Shown here piece after piece: positions 1-9,937 of a stretch of 64,000 bases of DNA. Both the position numbers and the translations under genes were made by a program. The notes beneath the pieces were generated by a model that was not told the origin of the DNA, did not search any database, and saw nothing but the letters and a program-made list of their open reading frames with translations. Every line of letters begins with the position of its first letter. Positions within the stretch are counted from its first letter, which is position 1. Origin of the DNA: Yponomeuta sedellus (lineage: Eukaryota; Arthropoda; Insecta; Lepidoptera; Yponomeutidae); contig OW203726.1 of assembly GCA_934045075.1 (NCBI GenBank), positions 4,535,535 to 4,599,534 of the forward strand. The letters run 5' to 3'.

Positions 1-62
1 CCTGTTGTTGCTTAACCCAAGTGATTGATTCCAATCACTCGTTTCCGCTAGGCCACGAGCGC
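1..62 (-). repeat. SINE-5S head remnant at window edge
   Basis: Read on the minus strand this is the 5' end of the 5S-like SINE family (gcgctcgtgg start, then the sequence leading to the ttaagcaacaacagg box). The element continues to the left of the window. A similar remnant lies at 20968-20998. Confidence 0.7.
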
Positions 63-375
63 GATGTGTGTACATCACAAAGTTACAAAAGTTACAGAAA
101 TGAGCCAGTCTGTCCGAGCCTACTCAGATCGTGAAAGCGCGGCTTTAGCCTCATTTGCTATTATTACAGTCCGAACCTATTAAAGAGTGATTCAACAGTA
201 ATTGTAAAGTTCCTTGAAGAAACTTTGTTAGCAGAGGCCAAGAAAGGCCTTTCGGGAAATCTATTTAATTAGGAATGTTAATTCCTGCGAACGATTCTTT
301 ATCATGGCCGTGGCGTACCACAAAAGACATTATTTACTTAGTAATATTTACTTAGTAAGTAAATTATACTATTTT
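63..375. other. No gene recognised; short repeat 103-155
   Basis: Only short open frames. Bases 103-155 resemble 21155-21215 (both contain a gtgaaa(a/g)cgcggctt core), and both lie near a SINE-5S head remnant. This suggests a shared larger repeat that I cannot name. Confidence 0.4.
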
Positions 376-470
376 TTTTTTAATGCACTTACCCGTGCTA
401 AGGACAATTTTAAAAACCTATTTAGAGGCTAAAAATTCCACCCATGCCGGGATTCGAACCCGCAACCTCT
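376..470 (-). repeat. SINE-A 3' half, truncated
   Basis: Carries the family 3' tail (read on plus as acccgtgctaaggacaattt), the aaaaacctatttagaggct block and the B-box region gggattcgaaccc. It breaks off after cctct. Its last 60 bases are part of the tandem unit that follows. Confidence 0.75.
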
Positions 471-752
471 TAGTAATTGTTGAGTGTTGCCAGTGCCAGT
501 AGAGTCGAAAAAACTCTCCTAAAGCTAGATGCAATAAAGAATTGAAATAATAGTACTATAACTTAGTAATATAATATTGTTTAAAAACCTATTTAGAGGC
601 TAAAAATTCCACCCATGCCGGGATTCGAACCCGCAACCTCTTAGTAATTGTTGAGTGTTGCCAGTGCCAGTAGAGTCGAAAAAACTCTCCTAAAGCTAGA
701 TGCAATAAAGAATTGAAATAATAGTACTATAACTTAGTAATATAATATTGTT
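411..752. repeat. Two tandem 171-bp units (SINE-A piece plus flank)
   Basis: The block taaaaacctatttagagg recurs at 411, 582 and 753, exactly 171 bp apart. Each unit joins the first 60 bases of a minus-strand SINE-A to about 111 bases of flanking DNA (tagtaattgttgagtgttgc onward). The third SINE start runs on into a longer copy. The units look almost identical, so the duplication is recent. Confidence 0.85.
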
Positions 753-753
753 T

Positions 754-1004
754 AAAAACCTATTTAGAGGCTAAAAATTTCACCCATGCCGGGATTCGAA
801 CCCGCAACCTCTGGCTATCCGTACCAGCGCTCTACCAATTGAGCCAATGGGCGACTCACGGCATCAGTGAAATTTCGAACCTCTTTACAATATTCTCTGT
901 ATTACGTACAGGAATCCCGGCATGGGTGAAATTTTTAGCCTCTAAATAGGTTTTTAAATTTGTTCCTTAGCACGGGTTAGTGCATTAAAAATAAAAATAG
1001 TGTA
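754..1004. mobile_element. SINE-A inverted composite with target duplication
   Basis: A minus-strand SINE-A (754-910) is joined to a plus-strand 3' part (911-1004) that starts at the B box and runs to the tail ending in aaaaatagtgta. The 14 bases atataatattgttt occur at 740-753 and again at 1005-1018, flanking the whole composite. That is what a single insertion event would leave. The tRNA-like part keeps an A-box-like and a B-box-like motif. Confidence 0.75.
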
Positions 1005-1036
1005 ATATAATATTGTTTTTAATGCAATAAATATTG

Positions 1037-1332
1037 TTTTTAATGCACTAACCCGTGCTAAGGACAATTTTAAAGACCTATTTAGAGGCTAAAAATTCTA
1101 CCCATTCCGGGATTCGAACTCGCGACCTCTGGCTATCCGTGCCAGCGCTCTTTCCAACTGAGCTAATGGGCGACTCACCGGCATCAGTGAAATTTCGAAC
1201 CTCTTTACAATATTCTCTGTATTACGATCGTTATCAACCCTTGTATGTCCCCACTGCTGGGGCACGGGTCTCTTCCTGCATCGCAGGAAGGTTAGGCCAT
1301 ACTCCACCACGGGGGCGTACAGTGTATTACGA
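1037..1332 (-). mobile_element. SINE-A copy interrupted by SINE-5S tail
   Basis: Nearly full tRNA-like copy. On the minus strand it has an A-box-like ttagctcagttgg, an arm ctggc-acggata-gccag and a B-box-like ggttcgaatcc region (here slightly mutated). The right end gtattacga is duplicated around a SINE-5S piece inserted at 1228-1323. Confidence 0.75.
1228..1323 (-). mobile_element. SINE-5S 3' fragment with 9-bp target duplication
   Basis: 3' end of the 5S-like SINE (plus view: tcgttatcaacccttgtatg through gccatactccaccacggg), 5'-truncated. It is flanked by gtattacga at 1219-1227 and 1324-1332. A 5'-truncated copy with a target duplication indicates target-primed insertion into the SINE-A. 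Confidence 0.75.
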
Positions 1333-1370
1333 ACAGTAATAATATAAGTACGTGTAGTAATATAACGTAA

Positions 1371-1443
1371 CTTAACCTTCCTGTACGTTGCAGGAAGATA
1401 CCCGTGCTCCAGCAGTGGGGACATACAAGGGTTGATATCGAAT
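1371..1443 (+). repeat. SINE-5S 3' tail fragment
   Basis: Plus-strand copy of the tail (ccagcagtggggacatacaa, gggttgatatcg). It lies in inverted orientation to the copy at 1228-1323. Confidence 0.7.
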
Positions 1444-1496
1444 ATAACTTAGTGGACCTTCCGTTCCTTTCGCCTAATGAGTTATTATTATTATTA

Positions 1497-1590
1497 TTAT
1501 ACTTTATTGCACACGAAACATTTAACAGGACATTACATAAGAAATAACATGTACAAAGGCGAGCTTATCTCTGAAATAGAGTTCTTATTA
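1497..1590 (-). repeat. tail-C repeat (retroposon 3' end)
   Basis: Plus view runs from actttattgcacacgaaaca to ggcgagcttatctctgaaa. Read on the minus strand it ends in a polyadenylation-like (c)aataaagt. Sibling copies lie at 2606-2700, 38430-38520 and 39836-39945. Confidence 0.55.
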
Positions 1591-2202
1591 AAATGGACGG
1601 CAAAGTAGCACTCAATGCTGCTTTTAAATGCAATTTATGTGAAATCAAGTCTGTTACATCGAGATTGTACTGGCTTCTTTTGTCTGTGAATAAATAGGTA
1701 GAAAACCGGCCAAGTGCGAGTTGGACTCGTGAACCGTACATTCGACAACACATCAACCTTTACTTCATTGCATGCGTGCTCTCTAATCAGTTACCTTAAG
1801 GGCGACATGGCTAAGAAAAGGAAACGTTGGTTTACCATGCGTTCTGAAAAAATACTCTTTCCTTTGATCAATCTAATCATCAAATATTTTTATTCAACAT
1901 TAATTCAAAATGTTTGCTTAATTAAGGTCAAGTTGTTAGTTTCACCATTAATAAATTATGTGGAGGAGAACTACCAACGAAACTTATTTATTCTTGTCAA
2001 AAAATAGTTTAATTAAAAAAACTCTGTTAATTAAAACTCAATCAACAGATTTTACAACTTAAAAATGATTACTCATGAATGTTTTGAAGACTAAACAAAA
2101 TCGTACTCTAAATGCCTTTTAATACCCGATAGTGGGATAAAACCTTTATCATATCCTTGTGCACACCTAGCTGGAGACCTAGTATAACTTGTAACTTTCA
2201 AT
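1591..2202. other. No gene recognised; end of element P at 1705
   Basis: Bases 1705-1745 (ggccaagtgcgagttggact) match one end of the element-P type repeat seen at 29036-29768. An open frame at 1714-2007 starts inside it and looks spurious. The rest is AT-rich with nothing recognised. Confidence 0.4.
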
Positions 2203-2567
2203 AAAAACCTATTTAGAGGCTAAAAATTTCATCCATGCCGGGATTCGAAACCGCGACCTTTGGCTATCCGTGCCAGCGCTCTTTCCAACTGAGCTAATGG
2301 GCGACTCACCGGCATCAGTGGAATTTCGAACCTCTTTACAATATTCTCTTTATTATGTACAGGCAGCGACATCTGGCTGAAGCAATTTGCATCACTTGCT
2401 TGTAAGTAATACAAAGAATATTGTAAAGAGGTTCAAAATTTCTCTGATGCCGGTGAGTCGCCCATTAGCTCAGTTGGAAAGAGCGTTGGCACGGATAGCC
2501 AGAGGTCGCGGGTTCGAATCCCGGCATGGGTGGAATTTTTAGCCTCTAAATAGGTTTTTAAAAATAA
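2203..2567. repeat. SINE-A inverted pair
   Basis: A minus-strand SINE-A at 2203-2410 and a plus-strand SINE-A at 2413-2567 meet head to head. Both have a complete tRNA-like region. The spacer contains the family's 5' extension (gcagcgacatctggctgaag). No clear target duplication was found. Confidence 0.75.
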
Positions 2568-2605
2568 TATAACGTTCATTAAGTCGCAGTTTCATATATA
2601 CTATA

Positions 2606-2700
2606 TTGTGTTGCACACGAAACATTTAACAGGACATTACATAAGAAATAACATGTAAAAACGCGAGCTTATATCTGAAAGAGATTTCTTCCACCTAGCC
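2606..2700 (-). repeat. tail-C repeat
   Basis: Near copy of the unit at 1497: cacacgaaacatttaacagg through gcgagcttatatctgaaag, ending at agatttcttcca. Confidence 0.55.
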
Positions 2701-2863
2701 TTAGAGAGTCGGTTAGCAGTAAAAAGTGCGTTTATATACGTGTACAAAATATAATACATAAATATTGAATAAATTACCTATTATGGAAGAAATAAATAAA
2801 CTACATAAACTAAAATATAGAAAAAAAACTACATAGGTATAAAAATAAATATATAGTTATATT

Positions 2864-3050
2864 CTTTTTAATGCACTAACCCGTGCCATATCTAATCTGT
2901 GCCCGTGCTAAAGACAATTTTAAAAACCTATTTAGAGGCTAAAAATTCCACCCATGCCGGGACTCGAACCGCGAACTCTGGCTAACCGTGCCAGCGCTCT
3001 CCCTCTGTATTACGTACCTACAGGAGTACCTTACTTTGCAGTTAGGCTCT
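2864..3050 (-). repeat. SINE-A with internal deletion and small duplication
   Basis: Tail, B-box region and arm are present, but the A-box half is missing and cgctct joins straight to ccctctgtattacgtac. The tail has an extra 21-nt stretch that repeats cccgtgc. Confidence 0.65.
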
Positions 3051-3239
3051 ACCTCTACATAAATATATAGCTCAATGTTATTACAGAGACAGATAATGCT
3101 CTTTCATCCGCTTCAGTGCTACTTTAATGAAAACGTTTTGAATTTTGTTTTTCATATGCCTCTGAAATAATTTTATTTCTTTATACGAGTACATCTACTT
3201 CCTTCTAAGATGTACATGATAATGTTCCCGTCCATCCAA

Positions 3240-3330
3240 AGGTCATCTGCAAGAGATCACATTTAGTGATAAGGCCACCGTCTGTACTCTTAAGTGAAGA
3301 AATATCTGTGTGAAGCACAACAAAGTGTTC
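3240..3330 (+). repeat. tail-D repeat fragment
   Basis: Contains tttagtgataaggccaccgt, the reverse complement of the block shared with copies near 7870, 10150, 25440, 32345 and 58025. Confidence 0.5.
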
Positions 3331-3347
3331 ACTATCTATCTATCTAC

Positions 3348-3692
3348 TAGCTTATGCCCGCGACTCCGTTAGCGTGGACTTTTTTTTGCAAACCGTTCAC
3401 TCCCTTAAGGGTTAATTTTAGAAAACGGCGAAACACGTGTTTAATCAATTGTGTTGAAGAGTATTTATTTTAAGTTTCATGAAAATTAGACAACATTCTT
3501 TATACCTCCCATACAAATGTTGGCAACCCTTTTCCCCATCTTAGAGGTTGAATTTAAATAAATCCGTCTTATTCCTTGCCTACATTATATGCAGACTCTC
3601 TGTGCAAAATTTCAGCTTGCTAGGTCCAACGGCTTGGGCTGGGCGTTGATGAGTGAGTCAATCAGTCAGGGCTTTGAATTTTATTTATATAG
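3348..3692 (+). repeat. Common lepidopteran repeat (GCCCGCGACTC type)
   Basis: Starts actagcttatgcccgcgact and ends at tttatttatatagata. The layout matches a repeat I know to be abundant in moth and butterfly genomes. A shorter relative is at 33807-33900. The class is not resolved from the sequence. Confidence 0.5.
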
Positions 3693-3927
3693 ATAAAAAG
3701 CTACCTGTACTAAGATTTGCACTGGCAAGCCACGCCTAGCTAACGGGGCTGAAAGCCGGTTCTAGGTAGAGCAGCTCTGCAGTGAATGCAGGAAACTGGC
3801 TTTATGAATAGCCATTGAAATTATTTCAAGCCCTGGAACCAACGAATATCATACATTGAACATACACACTTATAGATACATGCAAACACACCCTAGTGTT
3901 CTGTACTTCATTGACCTATCTATCTAT

Positions 3928-4089
3928 AATATAAAAAATAATCGCTGAATGTGTTGGTAAGCGCAAATTTTGAGAGCAGCTGAACCGATTTCGCTAATTC
4001 TTACTTTAGAATATTCCTAGAAGTACGAGGATGGTTAAAATAAAGAATCGACCGTTAGGCGGTACGAAGTTCGCTGGGTCAGCTAGTTT
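3928..4089 (+). repeat. Common lepidopteran repeat (GGTACGAAGTTCGC end)
   Basis: Contains ctgaaccgatttcgctaatt and ends ggtacgaagttcgctgggtc agctagt. The wording is typical of a very common lepidopteran interspersed repeat. No coding capacity. Confidence 0.5.
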
Positions 4090-4129
4090 GTAATAAGTGT
4101 AAAGGAGGCGGTTCATTGATTCTTTATAT

Positions 4130-5240
4130 TTTTACCCGACTGCGGCGAAGCCCAAAAGGAGGGTAATGTGTTTAGTTCGTATGTATGTATGTATGTATGT
4201 CCGATTCTATGTTCCCTCATAACTCCTTAACCAATCGTCAGATTTTGTTAAACAAGGTGTCATTCGATTCGGCATCCTTGCGCGGGTGTCATAGGCTATA
4301 TAAAATCATAATTATGCGATCAGAACCGTGACGAAAAATTAAATTAGTTAAGAAGCTTAGTTAAAGTACAGCTAGGAGCCACTAGATGGCGCTGTTATAT
4401 TTAGTTTATTGAATTCGAATGCTAATTGTATTGAACTACCCCTAACAGGTGTGAAATATTTAAAACAGAATTTTGCGGATGACGTAGGTTACATTAAATC
4501 AGCATTAATAGAGAACCAACGGAAAAAAAAATAACATTTACTTCTACGCAATTAAAGTACCTCGTTTAGCCACTAGATGGCGCTGCTATATTTTATTTAT
4601 TCTAATACATGTGTATACATAATTTCGGCTTTGGTCTGCATGTAAACAAACCATTTATAGAATCTTTGTTTAACTACGCCTAACACGTGTAAAGTATTTA
4701 AAAGAGAATTTTGTGGGTGTCGTAGATTACATAAAATCAGCATTAATAGAGAACAAACGCAACATAAATAATATTCAATTCTAAGTAATTAAAGTACTGT
4801 GGCATTAGTTCCTCTACCCAACCACAGATGGCGCTGTTTGTGTTCTAAATTGCGGTATGGTTTTGTCCGAAGGCCCTACATAATATAAACAAACACTATT
4901 TCTTTAAGCGCTTGCAAATCAGTTCGACCAATATTGACTGTCCACCAATATTGGGACGACTAGTGACGTAGGTAGTATACCTCACTTCCGCGCTGTGGTA
5001 CGAGTAGTACAGTTACTGTTATCCTTAGTCTCATATTGCTTCAATAGATAGATCCCTAAGTACGTGCTGTCATGCTGAAACAACGTTTCTCTTCTTGTCT
5101 GCAGAAACCCTGTCCTACAGTACCACTTTTAGCCACTAGATGGCGCTGGCATATATTTATTCTATTACATGTATAAATTTACATAAAATCAGCTTTGCTC
5201 TACATGTAAACAAACCGTTTATAGAAACGGTATAAGTGCT
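4130..5240. repeat. Diverged repeat block with GCCACTAGATGGCGCTG units
   Basis: Opens with cccgactgcggcgaagccca and a short (GTAT)n at 4166-4201. The motif gccactagatggcgctg recurs near 4378, 4568, 4819 (altered) and 5132. Between them lie related stretches such as aaaatcagcattaatagaga and catgtaaacaaacc. These are old tandem units of 190-310 bp. Confidence 0.6.
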
Positions 5241-5799
5241 GAAAGAAATAAAGCCTATAAAGTGTTTATTTCTTTCTACGCCATTCTTTTATCTCATTAA
5301 TTTAAGAAATATCAACCTCATAGGGGGTCAAAATAATTAATTTCATAACTCTGATATTTATTTCCTACTGACACTTAGACCAAAACTAACTTAATATTAA
5401 GTGTAGCATGTAACTCCTTTTCCCCTGTGCCGTCATAGTCAGACAAGCTGGGTTCAAAGAAGAAACAATAAATGATAAAAAAATATTTGAACGCTCTCAC
5501 TGGTAACCGAAGACGGATCCTCCGTGACCTCGTATCGTAGGACCCATGAAATTTTAAAAAAATCTAGCTCTATTCATCTTAACGAATTTTATCTCGTTTC
5601 CTCCGAAAGTAAGATTATGATTTTGTGTTAGGTTTCCTGTTCACTTGTGAGACCAAAGATTGCTTATCTATACCTAAATATTCAGTAAAAAAATTCAATG
5701 CTTTAGGGGGCCATCTCAAGACGAATTTGTTATACTTAGTTTCATTTTAATTCCGGTAATATTTTGGCATTCAGAAAACCAAGATTTTGTATGTCTCCA
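5241..5799. other. No gene recognised
   Basis: AT-rich DNA with frequent stops in all frames. I recognise nothing. Confidence 0.4.
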
Positions 5800-6270
5800 C
5801 GCCCATGCCACAACTCTAAGTAGCTACGCCAGGCGGAAGGCCGAGCCCCATCATGCGGGTGCGAGGAAACTTGCCGCGACGAGGTTGAAGGCCGAGCTCA
5901 ATACAGGTTGCAGCACGGCCGAAGGCTGTGAAGCGGGCTAGAGGAATACTCCCACGGCGATTCCAAATGCTGAGCTCTATTTACGCTGATGCCAAATGGA
6001 GAGACTATTAGCGCGACAGTTACTTAAAGTTGCTGTTAGGAGGAAACCTGTCGCGCCTTTGTACAGGCCGCGGCTGAAGGCTCAGACCATTTATGTTCCC
6101 ATTTACAAGTCCTTATTCTAAGTAATTAGCGAGACCGAAGACTGGGCCCAGCAATGCAAGCACGAAGAATTCTACTCTGGAGATGTCAAAAGCTGAGCGC
6201 CGTTCAGGTCGAGGACATAATTCGTGACTATTCCAGTCCTCACCTACAATCGTTAACATTAAATAACTAG
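5800..6270. repeat. Higher-GC block with repeated GAAGGC-GAGC phrases
   Basis: Short phrases such as ggaaggccgagc, gaaggccgagct and gctgaaggctcaga recur at irregular spacing and contrast with the AT-rich flanks. It reads like an interspersed lepidopteran repeat. A looser relative may lie at 8140-8260. Confidence 0.4.
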
Positions 6271-6642
6271 GTGCAGTGGAGCGTTTTTAGGCTACATAAA
6301 AAACAGACAATTTATGTAAGGATAATAAAGAAAAAAAATCTGTCGTTTCCTTTGCAAATATTCTAGATCGTTTAACACCATTAGACCATATTCATTATAC
6401 TAGCTAAAAAATATCGTACGACATAAATTTATAATGCAGGCAGGTGGTACCTATGACTATATGAAACAAGTATATCAGTAAAAATATTTATGATTTGCCG
6501 AGACATGTCCATTGTCCAAAATAAAGCAATAAACTAAAATTCAATTAAGGAAATAAAATAATATAACGATTCAAAGCATGTAAGCAGAATAGATGGACCT
6601 TTAAATTTTATCGTTTTACTGAGTCACTAAAAGGTCAAAAAT
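6271..6642. other. AT-rich, nothing recognised
   Basis: Low-complexity AT-rich sequence with no open frame worth naming. Confidence 0.4.
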
Positions 6643-7093
6643 AAAAAAAATATTTAAAAAAATAAAAGAACCCGACTGCAGTGATAAATCAACTGAAAGG
6701 GAAAAAATAAGATAATTTTATTTTCAAATGCTAATGTCAAATCAGAAGAGTTCATGCTGCTTTACTTGAGGGACCAAATAATATAACTTTATAAGCATTG
6801 TTTGCTCAAACTGTTGCATTTATTATTTTATATAAAATGATGCAGTCGGGACCCATTACTGTTTGTTTAAAGTCCTCTAATGGGTCCCGACTGCATCATT
6901 TTATATAAAATAATAAATGCAACAGTTTGAGCAAACAATGCTTATAAAGTTATATTATTTGGTCCCTCAAGTAAAGCAGCATGAACTCTTCTGATTTGAC
7001 ATTAGCATTTGAAAATAAAATTATCTTATTTTTTCCCTTTCAGTTGATTTATCACTGCAGTCGGGTTCTTTTATTTTTTTAAATATTTTTTTT
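6643..7093. repeat. Large snap-back: 216-bp inverted arms, 19-nt loop
   Basis: Bases 6643-6858 are the inverted complement of 6878-7093, aligned without net gap around 13736/2. The loop is 6859-6877. Both arms carry the cccgactgca phrase twice: at the inner end next to the loop and about 30 bases inside the outer end. No coding capacity. Arms this similar imply a recent origin. Confidence 0.9.
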
Positions 7094-7143
7094 TTACTTT
7101 TTCCATCAACTATTCAACTCTTACCAGAATGTAAAACTAGTAT

Positions 7144-7693
7144 TAAAGTGCTTCGGGCCGCCAACTAGCGGCACAAATGGAAAAACAATCATAACTTCTT
7201 TTTTTAAAACCTATTTAGAGGCTAAAAATTTCACCCATGCCGGAACTCGAACCCGCGACCTCTGGCTATCCGAGCCAGATAACTTCTTTTACAATACGTT
7301 TTTATCTAAAAGTGAACATGAGAAATCTTAACAACTGTAACAACTATAGAACCTACAGGCTAGCTACAGCATAGAATCAGCAACCGAGGACTTTAATCAC
7401 TTTCCGCCAAAAAACGGCCGTTTTTAGCGGAAATCGATTAAAGTCCTAATCTATTGATCATAGGGTCTAGACTGTAAGTTCTAAAAATAGTTATCACAGC
7501 TGTTAAGATTTCTCATGTTCACTTTTAAATAAAAACGTATTGTAAAAGAAGTTATCTGGCTCGGATAGCCAGAGGTCGCGAGTTCGAGTTCCGGAATGGG
7601 TGAAATTATTAGCCTCTAAATAGGTTTTAAAAAAAGAAGTTATGATTTTTTTCCATTGGTGGCGCTAGGTAGTGCCCCGAAACGCCTTTAGTC
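7144..7693. mobile_element. Snap-back element K with mirrored SINE-A fragments
   Basis: Terminal inverted sequences (gccgccaactagcggc near the left, ttggtggcgctaggtagtgcc at the right) fold around a cggccg centre at 7415-7420. Each arm holds a 74-nt SINE-A piece (7205-7278 and 7556-7629) at exactly mirrored positions. The second copy of this element at 19490-20112 has no SINE at that site. Confidence 0.85.
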
Positions 7694-7854
7694 TTTAAGA
7701 AAGCGATGTACTTTATACAGCTTGTGTGCCTTATAAATAAAGAATTAAAATAAAATGAAACAAACACTGTCTTAGCATAGTCTCCACGCAACTGGCTCTC
7801 AAAACGTTGTATAATTTCATTCAGATTTTGTCAATATGTAAACAAACTAAGAGT

Positions 7855-7960
7855 GCGGACGGCGGCCTTATCACCAAAAGTGACTCTCTAAGATTTGCTG
7901 GATGAAGTCTCTTACAGAGTTAAGCTTGCCTTTGTACTCGTTTATTCTTGTGTAATGTCC
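7855..7960 (-). repeat. tail-D repeat fragment
   Basis: Plus view ggcggccttatcaccaaaag followed by a diverged tgctggatgaagtctctt. Belongs with the tail-D copies elsewhere. Confidence 0.5.
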
Positions 7961-8718
7961 AGTTTAGTGTTTCGTGGGAAATACAGTATAGTTAATTAAC
8001 TATCCAGTTTTATCCTGTTTTTTGCGGTAATCATCCATTTTTTTGTAGTTAAAATGTTTGAAAACTCATAAGTAATTGATACAAATTATAACTTTTTTTC
8101 AATGTCAAATAGCCTATTAGGTCCCAGACGCTGTGCGTGAGGCTCGCCGCTTCAGTGGGCCCTTAAGGCCGAAGACCTAATATTTTGCCCAGTTTTGTGG
8201 CTTCTATTTTCGCGCTGATTCGAGTCGCAGCGAAGCTCGACTTTTATGGAGCTTTGTGCCTGCTTAGAAACCGGTCCTTTACCTGATACGATCTACAGCA
8301 ATATCTACAGCGTCTTTAAGGCTCACTGTTGCTTATCCATGACCTGGGCTAGCTACAGAAATAACAAATAAGGTATCATAGCATGAAGCAAGGAATTTAC
8401 GTACTTACCTGTGTGGAATGAATAAGTTGTAAGAGAATAGCCTATTATTATCGCTATTATTATCCACGCCAAAATTAACTATTTTACCCACAAAAAAAAA
8501 TTAAAGAACTACCTATTTCAAACCCGTCTGTTCTGCTCAACTAGTAAATCACTATAATTTGATAATAGCCATAACCTAAACTACAACAAATCGCTGGGGC
8601 TAGTCGACACCACCAGCGGAATGGTTTTATGCAAAAAGTGAACATTAAGACTTAATAACTGTGACAGCATTTTTTTTGACCTCTTGCAGCATGTTTGGCT
8701 GGTGATTCTCCAGTTCAA
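7961..8718. other. No gene recognised
   Basis: AT-rich, with a slightly GC-richer part at 8120-8290 that loosely recalls the block at 5800-6270. Nothing else recognised. Confidence 0.35.
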
Positions 8719-8891
8719 GGTCAACCCATTATGTCCCCACCGAGTGGCACCGGTCTCTTCCCTAAGGAAGGTGTAGGCCATACTCCATCACGGAACCAAG
8801 TCCGGATTGGTAGAGGTTTGCAAGAATAGTGGCTGGTCTTGCTGAGAGAAGTTTTCAAGCCGCCCTAAGGCCTCTGACTGGGCTTAACGAC
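8719..8891 (-). repeat. SINE-5S subtype 2, 3' half
   Basis: Plus view starts tcaacccattatgtccccac and runs to gggcttaacgact. Subtype 2 is defined by the tail acataatgggttga, instead of acatacaagggttga in subtype 1. Other subtype-2 copies are at 12961-13060, 13445-13594 and 40456-40797. Confidence 0.65.
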
Positions 8892-8902
8892 TGTACTCGT
8901 AC

Positions 8903-9070
8903 TTCTTCTTCTTCAGGCCATATGTTAGTCCACTGCTGGTCAAAGCCCTCTCCTAATGAGCGCCAATGATAGCGCCCTGTCTTCAGCTTGCCGTATCCAG
9001 CATCTGCCGGCAGTTTTTTGCAGATCGTCATCCCACCTAGTCGGAGGGCGTCCTTCACTACGTTTGCCGT
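8903..9070 (-). pseudogene. LINE-E 3' fragment with 11-bp target duplication
   Basis: 5'-truncated non-LTR retrotransposon. The minus strand encodes a C-terminal polymerase-type peptide (…WRSLGEGFDQQW…) and ends in agaagaagaagta. The bases tgtactcgtac flank it at 8892-8902 and 9071-9081. It inserted next to the SINE-5S half. LINE-E relatives here are at 25467, 30679, 37892, 59178 and 62815. Confidence 0.8.
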
Positions 9071-9138
9071 TGTACTCGTACATTTGTATTTAAATAAAAT
9101 AATGACTTTGGAGTTCGGAAAAAGCACGAAAAAAAAAC

Positions 9139-9372
9139 GCTCATGGCCTAGTCGAACAGAGTGATTTAAATCAATCACTTGTTTTAAGCAACAACAGGCG
9201 CGATCAGGTGCAGAATGGGTGACCGTCCCGTGACTACCGCTAGTGGCATTTTTCCAAGCGCTTTAGTGCTTCGCAAGGCACGCTAAGCCGTTGGTGCCGG
9301 CTGTCATGTAATGACAGTCGTTAGAGGCCTTATGGGCGGCTTGATAATTTCTGACATAAAGGCCCGCTACTG
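9139..9372 (+). repeat. SINE-5S, 5' two thirds
   Basis: Starts cgctcatggcctagtcgaac and has the 5S-like boxes ttaagcaacaacaggcgcg and gaatgggtgaccg. It continues through the hairpin ggctgtcatgtaatgacagt and stops where an inverted copy begins. Confidence 0.8.
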
Positions 9373-9376
9373 GCCC

Positions 9377-9673
9377 GCAGGAAGGTTAGGCCATACTCCA
9401 CCACGGGGGCCAAGTCCGGGTTGGTGGAGGATTATAAGACAGTGGCGGGCCTTACTGTCAGAAGTTATCAAGCCGCCCATAACATGGCCTCTGACATGGC
9501 TTAACCGGCCGGCACTAACGGCTTTAACGTGTATTGCGAAGCACGGAAGCGCTCGAAAAAATGCCACTAGCTGTAGTCACGGGACGCTCACCCATCCTGT
9601 ACCTGACCGCGCCTGGTGTTGCTTCACCAAGTGATTGATTCTAATCACTCGGTTTGCCTAGGCCACGAGCGCT
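9377..9673 (-). repeat. SINE-5S in inverted orientation to its neighbour
   Basis: Minus-strand copy lacking the last part of the 3' tail, ending at gcctaggccacgagcgcttc. With 9139-9372 it forms a long imperfect palindrome. The two copies differ at many bases, so they are not one recent duplication. Confidence 0.8.
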
Positions 9674-9937
9674 TCGACCGAGCGATTTTAAGAATAACAG
9701 CCTGGAACCTGGGGTCAATAACCTAAGACTATTCGATTTCCATTAAAATCGACCGTTTTGGCAAAAGTTTAAATTTCTCGGATCGTTGCCGTAGATTTAA
9801 AAATAGCTGTGATCATTATTTAAAATTAAGTTCACTTCTTACAAGACCTTACTATGTAGGTTACCGCGGGCACTGGTTGAAAATTAGCACAGAGGTGAGG
9901 GCTCACTAACTCAGCATTGTGCTGAGGGAGTGAGATA

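Noticed and set aside
2464..2535. Functional tRNA genes in the SINE-A copies
   Set aside because: A box, B box and an anticodon-like arm are present. But the T-stem region carries an extra base, position 33 is not T, and copies are numerous with a shared non-tRNA tail, so they are SINE heads.
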